Below are positions 16,313 to 24,951 of a stretch of DNA of 42,932 nucleotides, piece after piece. The DNA lies in NCBI GenBank assembly GCA_035353855.1, contig DAOQAK010000035.1:1-42932 (forward strand). Reading direction: 5' to 3'. The DNA is from Bacteroidales bacterium. Lineage in GTDB: Bacteria; Bacteroidota; Bacteroidia; Bacteroidales; CG2-30-32-10. A program made the position numbers and the translations under genes. Positions within the stretch are counted from its first letter, which is position 1; every line of letters starts with the position of its first letter. The notes under the pieces are model-generated. The model was given only the letters and a program-made list of their open reading frames with translations, was not told the origin of the DNA and ran no database searches.

Positions 16313-17489
16313 ACTTAAACTTAATTCTTATGGTATTTGCTCCATATACTAATAATAACGAAGTTAAAATATAACCTCCATATGCTTCACCATTTAACAT
16401 GATTAAAATAAATAACCACGAAGCAATGAAAGGCAATGAATCAAATGCTTTTTTAAACAAAAATATAAAGTATAATAAATAGAAAAAACCTAATTGATAA
16501 ACTATTTCGGCAATCGTTGAAGTAACAAACAAACTATCATTAATTTTGCCTATACCAAAAACTATATTCTTTGATGCAATTTTAAATGCTTTATCTGTGC
16601 TTGACAATCTAGATTCCAACGACAAATTATTATCACTTTTTTTTGAAAGCTTTTCAATAGCCTGCTCTTTAATATATGAACTTATGGGTATACCGTATTT
16701 ACTCTCTGCAAAATTAATAAGGCTAATAACTCCAACTAACGAAACTATTAACCACATAAATACTCTATTCCTAATATTATTATCATTAAAAAAAAATATT
16801 ATTAAACATCCGAGCAATAATAATAAAAAACCTGATGTTGAAAAAGCTAAAAGAAATGATAATATATAGAATGGAAGTTTCTTATACTCCTTCATTTTAA
16901 AAATCAACCAATAAAAACTAAAGCCCAGATTAAAAGCCCATGCACCAGGTTCCCAGAAAATGCTTTGAACCCTAAAATCATTGATAAATCTGTCCGTATA
17001 TATGAATATATTATAATAACCCTTCCGATCCAATTCGCCACCAAAACCGACAGCGTATCTCACAGGAAATCTTGTAATAATTGAATAATCAATCAGGGAT
17101 ATGGAACCAAACACTATAGCTACAATCGAAAGGATGAAAATAACTCTGGCATATTTATCTAAAATTGATATTAAGTTATCATTAGAGAAGAGAGAGAGAA
17201 TTATATAGGTAAGCGTAAGATTAAGAACATTTAAATAATTTATATTATTCTGAAAGTTTATAATAGAGCTTAAAATTGGAAAACCTGCTAAAAAAAGAAC
17301 AAATATATTTGGAATTTGTATTTTAAATGAACTATTCCATAAAAGTAAAAAAAGATAAATGAATAAGCAAATAAACATTATACCCCATACAAAATATTTA
17401 TTTTCAAAAATAGCCCATGAGCCATTAGCATATACAAATATTACAGCAAGGATATATTCAAATATTTTCAAGAAACGTAAAGGAATCAT
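16305..17489 (-). CDS. wzy: Putative O-unit polymerase (Wzy-like)
   Basis: 394 residues with about ten membrane spans and a long periplasmic loop in the C-terminal half (about 255-315, including KYGIPISSYIKEQ and NLSLESRLSSTDKAF). Wzy proteins share little sequence, so the call rests on topology, the WEPGAWAFNLGFSFYWL segment typical of O-antigen ligase/polymerase proteins, and the place between glycosyltransferase genes. It is the only polymerase candidate in the window. Its ATG overlaps the stop of the acetyltransferase gene (ATGA). Confidence 0.8.
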   Translation of the reverse strand: MIPLRFLKIFEYILAVIFVYANGSWAIFENKYFVWGIMFICLFIYLFLLLWNSSFKIQIPNIFVLFLAGFPILSSIINFQNNINYLNVLNLTLTYIILSLFSNDNLISILDKYARVIFILSIVAIVFGSISLIDYSIITRFPVRYAVGFGGELDRKGYYNIFIYTDRFINDFRVQSIFWEPGAWAFNLGFSFYWLIFKMKEYKKLPFYILSFLLAFSTSGFLLLLLGCLIIFFFNDNNIRNRVFMWLIVSLVGVISLINFAESKYGIPISSYIKEQAIEKLSKKSDNNLSLESRLSSTDKAFKIASKNIVFGIGKINDSLFVTSTIAEIVYQLGFFYLLYFIFLFKKAFDSLPFIASWLFILIMLNGEAYGGYILTSLLLVYGANTIRIKFKYA

Positions 17490-18097
17490 TGAACTTTCTT
17501 TAAAAATTTGGCAGGAGCTCCACCCCAGATTTCATTAGCAGGAATATTCTTATTAACAACACTCCCTGCTCCAATTATAGAATTTTCGCCAATGGTCACT
17601 CCTTTCAAAATAATGCAATGTCCGCCGATCCATGCTCCAGATTTTATTACTACCGGAAAAGACTTAATATTGTTATCAGGAATATTGTTTACATAAGGAT
17701 TCATTCTTTGGATTGGATCGATGGAATGAAAATCCGTATCATATATTTTACAACTTCCGCCCACCAGAACATTATTTTCAATTGTTATGGAATTATAACA
17801 AAGAATTGTTGAATTTGAAATTCCCACATTATCTCCAAGCGACAAATTGGAATTTTTATTAACCAAAATAGAGGTGCGAGTGTCGCCACCAATTATATTA
17901 TAATTTTTTCCACTGCTAATCGTGACATTTTTTCCAATTAATATTTTTCCACGATTCCTTATATAAATGCTACCATATATTGTAGGGAAATTAGCCATCT
18001 TTATTCTGGCAATTTTCAAAATAATAAAATTGTAGGTAATCGTTATGAATTTAAAAAAAATAAAAAATTTAATAAAATTTTTAATTTTTATTTTCAT
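17486..18097 (-). CDS. Hexapeptide-repeat O-acetyltransferase
   Basis: 203 residues. After a hydrophobic N-terminus (about 8-30) come left-handed beta-helix repeats such as ILIGKNVTISSG, LSLGDNVGIS and VTIGENSIIGAGSVVN. The catalytic His lies in DTDFHSI, and the end NEIWGGAPAKFLKK is typical of maltose/galactoside and WcaF-like acetyltransferases. It presumably acetylates a sugar hydroxyl of the repeat unit. The gap before the next upstream gene is 185 bases. Confidence 0.9.
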   Translation of the reverse strand: MKIKIKNFIKFFIFFKFITITYNFIILKIARIKMANFPTIYGSIYIRNRGKILIGKNVTISSGKNYNIIGGDTRTSILVNKNSNLSLGDNVGISNSTILCYNSITIENNVLVGGSCKIYDTDFHSIDPIQRMNPYVNNIPDNNIKSFPVVIKSGAWIGGHCIILKGVTIGENSIIGAGSVVNKNIPANEIWGGAPAKFLKKVQ

Positions 18098-18282
18098 GAT
18101 ATTTATTTTAAATTTCTCTTATCTTTTTGAACTTATTTTATTATAACTAATATATTTATTCATTAACTTTCCATTTTATTCGAAATCCTCAATTGCAATC
18201 AACAAGTTGATGGTTTTTCGTTGATATTTACTTAGGCTATTATTTAAGGAAGCACTAACCTATCACTGAAAGCAAAAGACTG

Positions 18283-19014
18283 TTAGGAATCATTTCGTTT
18301 ATTAAGTATCAATGTCATACCTGGTTTAAAATCAGGTGGACAAATTGAAAACATAAAGTTAATTATACCCATATGTTTTGCTTTATTAATAATATCTGAT
18401 TGATGATTTGTATATTTATAATCGAAATAGTTACAAAAAGAAAAACCTTCAATTTCAAATCCGCTTTCTATCGCATAATTTATTAGCTCCCTTTTTGTGT
18501 ATTCCCTATAATGACCTGGATCACTATTGTTTTCTCTAATTAGCATATATGGATTTATACCCCAAAGAAGTTTAAGTCTTTTATGAATGGCTGCTGCATT
18601 TGGAGTTTGGATGATGAGTTTTCCGTTTTTATTTAACAAGGAATAAAGAAATTTAAGCACCAAACATGGAGAAGTATATAAATGCTCTAATACTTCGGCA
18701 AATACTATTATATCATACAACCCAATATCTTTTCGCCAAAGTTCTCTATTTTGAGCTTCATTAAGATCAAACTGAATCGTTTTTCCAAATGACCGGTTAG
18801 AATCTTTGTTAAAACCAAGTTCATCCACTTGACAATTAATCAACTCAGACAACATTTCTGAAAATTTGGAATTTCCGATATCAAGTATTTTTGCTTTATC
18901 AAAATTATAATCATGGATTAATTTGTGCAGAACTTTGTATCGAGGTGCATGGTAATGCATATAACCTGTCATGTCATTAAGGTTAATATAATCCATTAAA
19001 GTATCTTTGCGCAT
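18283..19014 (-). CDS. Class I SAM-dependent methyltransferase
   Basis: 243 residues. Motif I is KILDIGNSKFSE (42-53), motif II-like LYDIIVFAEVLEHL (99-112), and GKLIIQTPN follows as motif III; this is the Methyltransf_11/23 pattern. The GHYREYTKREL segment is common in methyltransferases of glycan clusters. Target is unknown; a sugar O-methyl group or a carrier-bound acyl chain would fit. An alternative start is Met7. It is flanked by gaps of 194 and 185 bases, A-T rich, in which I see no gene. A short palindrome, ATCAAC-AA-GTTGAT, lies at 18198-18211. Confidence 0.85.
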   Translation of the reverse strand: MRKDTLMDYINLNDMTGYMHYHAPRYKVLHKLIHDYNFDKAKILDIGNSKFSEMLSELINCQVDELGFNKDSNRSFGKTIQFDLNEAQNRELWRKDIGLYDIIVFAEVLEHLYTSPCLVLKFLYSLLNKNGKLIIQTPNAAAIHKRLKLLWGINPYMLIRENNSDPGHYREYTKRELINYAIESGFEIEGFSFCNYFDYKYTNHQSDIINKAKHMGIINFMFSICPPDFKPGMTLILNKRNDS

Positions 19015-19208
19015 TGATAATTGTTTTAAAAAAATTAAATTTAAATGATGTTGTCTACTTTTTCGAAAATTAACGACTATTTATCTTTAATAATGATTTA
19101 TGGAGGATAATATAATTTTCCCAACTTTAAAAAAGGTTTCATATATTTATTTTTTTAAATTCCTTAAGCGATTATCTTATAGAAAATGTCATGCATATAT
19201 TTAAAATA

Positions 19209-20333
19209 CTATAAATAAAAATCATTTATTACTTTACAAATTCTCTTCACGTTTATATTATCTAATTCATAAAATAAAGGTAATCTCACCAGACAATCAG
19301 TATACATATCGGTGAAATTCAAGTTGCGACCATCATGTTTGTCCTTATAATAGGGAGATTTATGGAGGGATAAATAATGAAATACCGCATTAATATTTTC
19401 TTCTTTTAGTTTATGTATCAAACCAGTTCTCTCCTCAATATTTCTGCATACCAAATAAAACATATGTGCATTATTTGTAGCAAAATCAGGTATAAAAGGA
19501 AGCTTAATAAAACCTTTATTTGCTAATGGAATTAAATTTTGATAATAAGTATCCCATATTTTTTTTCTTTTATTTTGAATATCTATAATATTCTCCAGTT
19601 GAGCATATAAAAATGCAGCAATAATATCAGAAGGCAAAAAAGAAGAACCAATATCGACCCAACCATATTTATCTACTTCACCGCGGAAAAACGCAGAACG
19701 GTTGGTGCCTTTCTCACGAATAATTTCAGCTCTTTTTATAAATCGTTCATCATTGATAGCAATCATTCCCCCTTCACCAGATATTACATTTTTAGTTTCA
19801 TGAAAAGAAAAAGCAGCCAAATGACCTATTGAACCTAACGCTCTTCCATTATAAAATGAATCAATTGCCTGTGCAGCATCTTCAATAACTATTAAATTAT
19901 ATTTATTTGCAATAGCCATTATAGTATCCATATTGCAAGCGATTCCTGCATAATGAACTACTACAATAGCTTTAGTATTTTTAGTAATTAATTGTTCTAT
20001 TTGGGTTTCATCAATATTCGGGTTTTCTTTTCGGCTATCAGCAAATACAATCTTAGCTCCTCTTAATACAAAAGCATTTGCTGTAGAAACAAAAGTGTAA
20101 GATGGAATTATAACTTCATCACCGGGTTGAATATTGGAAAGAATAGCACACATTTCAAGAGCATCGGTGCATGAAGTAGTAAGCAATACTTTTTTAAATT
20201 TATACTTTTCTTCAAAAAACAGATTGCATTTTTTAGTATAAATCCCATCACCTGAGATTTTACCCGAGAGAACCGATTTTTTAATATATTCTGTTTCTTT
20301 ACCTGTTAAATAGGGTTTATTGAAAGGAATCAT
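19209..20333 (-). CDS. wecE: dTDP-4-amino-4,6-dideoxygalactose transaminase
   Basis: 374-residue PLP enzyme of the DegT/DnrJ/EryC1 family that makes dTDP-Fuc4N from dTDP-4-keto-6-deoxyglucose and glutamate. It resembles E. coli WecE (RffA) along its whole length, for example PGDEVIIPSYTFVSTANAF, VVHYAGIAC, EDAAQ (151-155) and SFHETK with the PLP-binding Lys181, then EIIREKGTNRS and WVDIGSSFLPSD. The precursor genes rmlA and rmlB are not in the window. The neighbouring WecD-like acyltransferase suggests that the 4-amino group is acylated. It is followed by a 194-base gap and preceded by one of 92 bases. Confidence 0.93.
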   Translation of the reverse strand: MIPFNKPYLTGKETEYIKKSVLSGKISGDGIYTKKCNLFFEEKYKFKKVLLTTSCTDALEMCAILSNIQPGDEVIIPSYTFVSTANAFVLRGAKIVFADSRKENPNIDETQIEQLITKNTKAIVVVHYAGIACNMDTIMAIANKYNLIVIEDAAQAIDSFYNGRALGSIGHLAAFSFHETKNVISGEGGMIAINDERFIKRAEIIREKGTNRSAFFRGEVDKYGWVDIGSSFLPSDIIAAFLYAQLENIIDIQNKRKKIWDTYYQNLIPLANKGFIKLPFIPDFATNNAHMFYLVCRNIEERTGLIHKLKEENINAVFHYLSLHKSPYYKDKHDGRNLNFTDMYTDCLVRLPLFYELDNINVKRICKVINDFYL

Positions 20334-20425
20334 TTTTTAAATTTTATTGCAAACTAAATCTAACCTATAGGTATTTTATTGCTACTCCATTAAAGTATAA
20401 AATATTCTTTCTGAATATTTTATTC

Positions 20426-21061
20426 CTATGAAATAAGAAATTCAAACTTTGAAGAAATTGTTCCTAGTTTAAAGGGGAGCCCATGTCCTGGATAAACTAA
20501 TAAATCTCCTGAGAACATCGTGAAGATTTTCTTAATACTTTCTTTTAGCAAAACAGCATTACTATCGGGAAATTTATTGAATGGGCTATATTCTATCAAA
20601 ATGGTATCGCCAGAAAATAAAAAATATTCGGTATATATGCAGATACTACATGGAGAATGCCCTGGTGTTCTTATGATATGAAGAATATCTCCTTTCCAGT
20701 TTAACTGATGTTCATCATTATCAATAATCACCGACGGTGGAGAAATAACTATATTTTTATTCTCAAAGTAAGTGGAATAATTTTTTTTGGGATTCTGAAA
20801 AGACAGTGCACATTCCTTATTTGCAATCACATCTGTTTTATAGTGCCTGCGTAATTCGTCGACACCTTCAATGTGATCAAAATGACCATGGGTGGGAATG
20901 ATATAATCAACCTGTAGTAATTTTTTTTTTAAATAAGCCAGAATATTTGTTATGCTTGAAAGAGTGGGATCAATTATTACAGCCCGACCCGAATCTTTTT
21001 TTACAAGGATATATGTATTTGAATTATATTCGGGTGAAAAAAAAGTTAAAACCTCAATCAT
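20426..21061 (-). CDS. Metallo-beta-lactamase-fold hydrolase (glyoxalase II-like)
   Basis: 211 residues. The metal motif THGHFDH (His58, His60, Asp62, His63), TPGHS (His135), SGDT (Asp152) and YPGHG (His193) are all intact, so a two-metal hydrolase is expected. GloB-like enzymes split thioesters. In this setting, next to carrier proteins, an editing or chain-release thioesterase is the natural guess, but that is inference only. Its ATG overlaps the stop of the WecD-like gene (ATGA). Its G+C is lower than that of the genes upstream. Confidence 0.9.
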   Translation of the reverse strand: MIEVLTFFSPEYNSNTYILVKKDSGRAVIIDPTLSSITNILAYLKKKLLQVDYIIPTHGHFDHIEGVDELRRHYKTDVIANKECALSFQNPKKNYSTYFENKNIVISPPSVIIDNDEHQLNWKGDILHIIRTPGHSPCSICIYTEYFLFSGDTILIEYSPFNKFPDSNAVLLKESIKKIFTMFSGDLLVYPGHGLPFKLGTISSKFEFLIS

Positions 21062-21789
21062 TGATAAATTTTTCTAAGTACAACAAATGCCTGTGAAACT
21101 TTATAGCCAAATTCCTTTACTTCTAGATTAAGGACACCGTAGTTGCTTCCAGATATATGCGTTGTTATTTTCCGAACACCTTTTTCGAATAATTTGTTCA
21201 GCTCGAGATAGCCGCTGATAGCGGGAAGAGGCGATCTTTTATATTTTTCTGCAATTCCTCCAAGGTACATCAGGGCTTCATTCTCCGAAATTATTTTATG
21301 GGTTTTAAATCCCAGTATCTCTTTTGTTTGGGTATTAATTAGCTTGTAAAGGTATTCATTATCAAGTTTAAATGATTGCTTGACCAATGACTTGTACCGG
21401 TCGCCCGAAAAATTCTGGGGAACAAGCGGATCTACAGAAAACCTGTCATGCCTGAATGTGCTGCCAGCTATATCGAGAACGGCATTGAGCTCTGCTTCGG
21501 TGCTGACCAATTTCATATCATAAGGAAAGAAAGCAAAGGGGCTGAAAGAATCCTTCAGCTTCAATGTTTCGCGGATCTGTGTTTCGATAAACCGGAATCC
21601 GTATCTCTCCAGGCAATGGATATCGCTAATATTTTCAATAGGCAGTTTTGCGGCAACATAAAAGGGTTCGTATTTCTTTACATATTCCTTTTCAAACTCC
21701 TCAAAATTCTCATTACAGTTGAAGTCTCGGATATCAAGAAAATTTTTTCCATAGACTGTTGAATCCGTATAATTCCTTATTGCTTCCAT
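21058..21789 (-). CDS. WecD-like GNAT acyltransferase
   Basis: 243 residues. The layout follows WecD (dTDP-Fuc4N acetyltransferase): an N-terminal VYGKNFLDIRDF, then LERYGFRFIETQI, then FRHDRFSVDPLVP, and a C-terminal GNAT half with GGIAEKYKRSPLPAISGYLEL and NYGVLNLEVKEFGYK. WecD transfers acetyl from acetyl-CoA to the 4-amino group of dTDP-Fuc4N. Because carrier-protein genes follow, the donor here may be something other than acetyl-CoA. Linked to wecE two genes downstream. Similarity to WecD is by motif only. Confidence 0.7.
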   Translation of the reverse strand: MEAIRNYTDSTVYGKNFLDIRDFNCNENFEEFEKEYVKKYEPFYVAAKLPIENISDIHCLERYGFRFIETQIRETLKLKDSFSPFAFFPYDMKLVSTEAELNAVLDIAGSTFRHDRFSVDPLVPQNFSGDRYKSLVKQSFKLDNEYLYKLINTQTKEILGFKTHKIISENEALMYLGGIAEKYKRSPLPAISGYLELNKLFEKGVRKITTHISGSNYGVLNLEVKEFGYKVSQAFVVLRKIYQ

Positions 21790-21798
21790 AGTATTTTT

Positions 21799-22644
21799 TT
21801 ATAATGCCACCATATCTTTTACTTCAAATGTTTTATCCTGATCAAAAACGGATTTCGGGTCGATGAAATAATTCGGATCTTTTTCGATGAGCTTTTTGTA
21901 AAGTTCAAATGCAGGGGGTTCTTCAACGCTGGAAATAAAACTGTTTCCGCAGAGCGCTCTTTTTGCCATTTTATTTTCCAGCAGCATATCCTCATACACA
22001 TAACTTCCCTTGCCCGGAAGTATATTGCGGAACCTTACGAACAACTTAAATGTATCGGTATAGGTTTTATCATCGATGGTGATCTTTCCTGTAAAATCCA
22101 TGTCGTAACGATAATCCACATTGAGGAATTTTTCGATAAAATGCATATAGGTAAAACAATCTCCCAGCCTCACCCCAAGGAAAAGAAAACGCACGTCTTT
22201 TCTGAAATGCAATTTGGAGAACGTGGAATTCTCTCCAATGGACTCATGGCCTATACCAGTGGCAATATCTTTATCTTCGCCTACCATGGCTACCGACATC
22301 AACGGATCAACAGATCGCACGGCCTCAGGCTGTTTACGGATGAATTCATTCAGGGAACCCATTTTTGATTTGGATTTTCTAAGGTCGAAATCCATGCCAT
22401 TGCAGAAACTGAAAGTAAAGGTAGGAACGCAGATGGTCGGAACTTTTAATTCTTGTATGGTCTGGTAAAGAATCTGCAGGATATCATTTTTATGCAGAGC
22501 AGGATTCGGTATCCCGAAGGAAAGTCCTGTATGGATATATAATATCTTGCATCGATGAGCATCGCATTGTTCGAGGGCTTTCAGGATATCATGATTGGAG
22601 ACCCATTCATTCTTTATGGTCTGAAAAAGTTTTATTTCTTCCAT
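21799..22644 (-). CDS. AAC(3)-family N-acyltransferase
   Basis: 281 residues of the AAC(3)/YokD fold. Visible family motifs are YIHTGLSFG (36-44), VPTFTFSF (73-80), RSVDPLMSVAMVG (110-122), GHESIGENSTFSKL (132-145) and MHFIE (167-171), where the conserved His and Glu lie. Members in glycan loci acylate amino sugars rather than antibiotics. It could transfer the acyl group made by the neighbouring module to an amino sugar or an aminoacyl chain. G+C is distinctly higher than in the glycosyltransferase genes. It lies 9 bases before the WecD-like gene. Confidence 0.85.
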   Translation of the reverse strand: MEEIKLFQTIKNEWVSNHDILKALEQCDAHRCKILYIHTGLSFGIPNPALHKNDILQILYQTIQELKVPTICVPTFTFSFCNGMDFDLRKSKSKMGSLNEFIRKQPEAVRSVDPLMSVAMVGEDKDIATGIGHESIGENSTFSKLHFRKDVRFLFLGVRLGDCFTYMHFIEKFLNVDYRYDMDFTGKITIDDKTYTDTFKLFVRFRNILPGKGSYVYEDMLLENKMAKRALCGNSFISSVEEPPAFELYKKLIEKDPNYFIDPKSVFDQDKTFEVKDMVAL

Positions 22645-22670
22645 GATGAAGACAAATTAGTTTTTCTATT

Positions 22671-23420
22671 TTATTTCTGCGACATGTTGGCTGTCCTGCC
22701 GCCGTCGATGATAATCTGCTGGCCTGTGATCCAGCGTGATTTTTCGGAAAGAAGGAACTCGACCAGGTTGGCAATATCCGATGTCTCGCCTAACCCTAAA
22801 GGATAATCTTGTTTGATTTTCTCTACAATATCAGGATCGGTCAGCGCATATTCAGCCATCGGGGTTCTGACACCTCCCGGCAAAATACTGTTCACCCTTA
22901 CTGCAGGTGCCAATTCTACAGCAAGAGATTTCATTAAACCGTCAAGTGCTGCTTTGGTGGAGGAATACAGGTTATGCCCTCTTGCCCCGAATTTTCCCAA
23001 AATCGCAGAAATAAAAATGATGTTTTTCAGGCTGTTCTGGTTGATATTTTTCTTAAGCAGCGATGAAATAATCTCGGCTGCAGAGAAAAAGTTCACATTG
23101 AATATCTGCATCGCATTCTGGTAATCGGCGTCTTTCATGCGCATCACTTTCATGATCCCGGCCGAATGAACAAATGCTTCCACATGGGAATAGGAATCCT
23201 TCAGTATCTTCTCGATCGAAACCCTTATCTCTGCAACATTGGAAAGATCGAATTCCCAAAGCAGGTGTGCCGCATTACCCGAGCACAGCTCAAGTGTTGA
23301 ATTCAGTCCGTCGCGATTCTTGTCGCACAAGAGCAAGCGATGATCCCGGGAAAGATGAACAGCAATTTTTTGCCCGATCCCGGATGCAGCGCCTGTAATC
23401 AGAATAAAATCCCGTGACAT
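22671..23420 (-). CDS. Short-chain dehydrogenase/reductase (FabG-like)
   Basis: 249 residues. TGAASGIG (9-16) binds NAD(P), HSAG replaces the usual NNAG, and IFISAILG supplies the catalytic Ser. YSSTK gives the catalytic Tyr and Lys. The C-terminus has WITGQQIIIDGG. The family reduces 3-oxoacyl-carrier substrates or oxidises alcohols. It overlaps the carrier protein gene by one base (TAATG), which supports an acyl-ACP substrate. Local G+C reaches 34 of 60 bases at 22681-22740. Confidence 0.9.
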   Translation of the reverse strand: MSRDFILITGAASGIGQKIAVHLSRDHRLLLCDKNRDGLNSTLELCSGNAAHLLWEFDLSNVAEIRVSIEKILKDSYSHVEAFVHSAGIMKVMRMKDADYQNAMQIFNVNFFSAAEIISSLLKKNINQNSLKNIIFISAILGKFGARGHNLYSSTKAALDGLMKSLAVELAPAVRVNSILPGGVRTPMAEYALTDPDIVEKIKQDYPLGLGETSDIANLVEFLLSEKSRWITGQQIIIDGGRTANMSQK

Positions 23421-23647
23421 TATCTTTTTATTTTTTCATTTATCAGGTTAATCAGATCGCCAACAGTAGAAACAGATACCAGTTGCTCCGCAGATATATT
23501 TACATTAAAATCTGCATCAATTGTGGCAATGATTGATAACGAGGTAAGAGAATCCCATTCATCAAAATCGGTAAGCACATTATTCATTTCTACTTTCTCA
23601 ACTTCCAGTATATCTGCAAGTTTTTTCAAAAATTCTTCCATATTCAA
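23420..23647 (-). CDS. Acyl carrier protein 1
   Basis: 75 residues, four-helix carrier. EWDSLTSLS holds the phosphopantetheine Ser (Ser33) after an acidic helix I-loop region. The Trp-Asp-Ser-Leu form is common in carrier proteins outside the core fatty-acid ACP. It sits between KAS III and the FabG-like gene, so it is the likely carrier for condensation and reduction. Confidence 0.9.
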   Translation of the reverse strand: MNMEEFLKKLADILEVEKVEMNNVLTDFDEWDSLTSLSIIATIDADFNVNISAEQLVSVSTVGDLINLINEKIKR

Positions 23648-23657
23648 TTAAGTTAAA

Positions 23658-24722
23658 TTAGTAATCTATCATTTCACAAAAATCAAGAGGACCAAGATCG
23701 GTGAGCAATGAACTCCATGTAAGACCAACACCGAAACCAGCAAGGCAGGTTTTATATTTTTTCGTAAGCAGTCTTTCACCTAAATTGAAAGTGATTGCAG
23801 TAGGCACAGTTACTCCGCTGGCATTTCCAAAGTTTTCAACAATGTTATTGGGCATCTTTTCATAGGGAACACCCATTTTATCGGCAAGTTTTTGCAGCAT
23901 GAATTTGTTGGGCTGATGAAACATAAAATAGTCTACATTTTCTTTCGGGCAGCCAGAGTATTCAAGTAGGTCGTTTATCATTGGAGGAACAGCTGTTTGA
24001 ACAAAATTAAAAACATCATCGCCTTTCATAACTAAATTATCTTTAGACCTGAAATTCCCGTTTTTATCTTCTTCCATTAAAGCAGTTTCAGGAGTTGATG
24101 GCATTCTAAAGCCGCCAGCAGGAATCATAAGTACATCAGCATTTGTGCCATCCATTTTTATGTTTCCAAAAATTGTATTTTCATCTGTTGTTTTAGAAAC
24201 AACTGTAATTGAAGCAGCATCTCCGGTAAGAGGATTGCTATTTCTGTCGCGTTTAGAAACTTTTCTACTTAGAATATCCGCATTAATCAATATTACTTTT
24301 TTTATAGCATCCTGCTCAAGCAATAAAAATGCCTGAATTAGCCCAATCTCGTATGCAGCACAGCCCTGATTAATGTCCATACATATCATGTCGTGCTTAA
24401 GGTTCAGCCGCCCCTGAATGACATTGCTGGTAGGCGGCATGATATAATCGGATGACTGAGTAACCAGGATAAGTGCATCGATCTCTTCCTTTTTTAACAA
24501 CCCTTTTTCAAGCAGGTACTCCATACCAAATACAGCAAAATCGGAAACACATACATCATCATTTGCTATTCTGTGTTTATTATATCCCATTGCCAATTTT
24601 AATTTCATACATTTAGCCTCAGAGAAATTATAATTTCCCATCTCATCTTCAAATTTAACTTCATTGGCTGGAAGTATAGTGAGTATACCTTCTATTTTTT
24701 TATTCCTGAATTTAAGATTCAT
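23658..24722 (-). CDS. 3-oxoacyl-ACP synthase III family protein
   Basis: 354 residues of the FabH/KAS III family. The triad is intact: Cys121 in MDINQGCAAYEIGL, His269 in MFHQPN and Asn300 in NFGNASG. FabH-type enzymes join an acyl-CoA (or acyl carrier) starter with malonyl-ACP, but some members in glycan and secondary-metabolite clusters only transfer acyl groups. It is somewhat longer than housekeeping FabH (about 320-330), with extra residues near the N-terminus and at 205-235. It overlaps carrier protein 2 by 11 bases, so the pair is coupled. A higher G+C patch lies at 24361-24480. Confidence 0.92.
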   Translation of the reverse strand: MNLKFRNKKIEGILTILPANEVKFEDEMGNYNFSEAKCMKLKLAMGYNKHRIANDDVCVSDFAVFGMEYLLEKGLLKKEEIDALILVTQSSDYIMPPTSNVIQGRLNLKHDMICMDINQGCAAYEIGLIQAFLLLEQDAIKKVILINADILSRKVSKRDRNSNPLTGDAASITVVSKTTDENTIFGNIKMDGTNADVLMIPAGGFRMPSTPETALMEEDKNGNFRSKDNLVMKGDDVFNFVQTAVPPMINDLLEYSGCPKENVDYFMFHQPNKFMLQKLADKMGVPYEKMPNNIVENFGNASGVTVPTAITFNLGERLLTKKYKTCLAGFGVGLTWSSLLTDLGPLDFCEMIDY

Positions 24723-24951
24723 TGCTTACTCCGTTTTTTTTCAATAATGATATAATCGCAGCAATACTTGAAAAATTTTTAGGTATAATATCCATACCAT
24801 CAATGGAAATACCATAATGCTTATCGAGCGAGGTTACAAGGTTTACAATATCAAATGAGTCTAACATACCTTGTTCAATAAAATCTGAATTTTCCATAAA
24901 ATCAAATTCAGGTCGTAATTCCTTTAATATTTCAATAATTTTATTCTTCAT
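24712..24951 (-). CDS. Carrier protein 2 (DltC-like)
   Basis: 79 residues. FIEQGMLDSFDIVNLV carries the phosphopantetheine Ser (Ser32). The Leu-Asp-Ser-Phe/Leu form and short length recall D-alanyl and other aminoacyl carrier proteins. It overlaps KAS III (11 bases) and the GNAT gene (11 bases). Confidence 0.88.
   Translation of the reverse strand: MKNKIIEILKELRPEFDFMENSDFIEQGMLDSFDIVNLVTSLDKHYGISIDGMDIIPKNFSSIAAIISLLKKNGVSNES

Noticed and set aside
21799..22644. AAC(3) match read as aminoglycoside resistance
   Set aside because: The gene is embedded in and coupled to a glycan-modifying module, and family members in such loci act on amino sugars.
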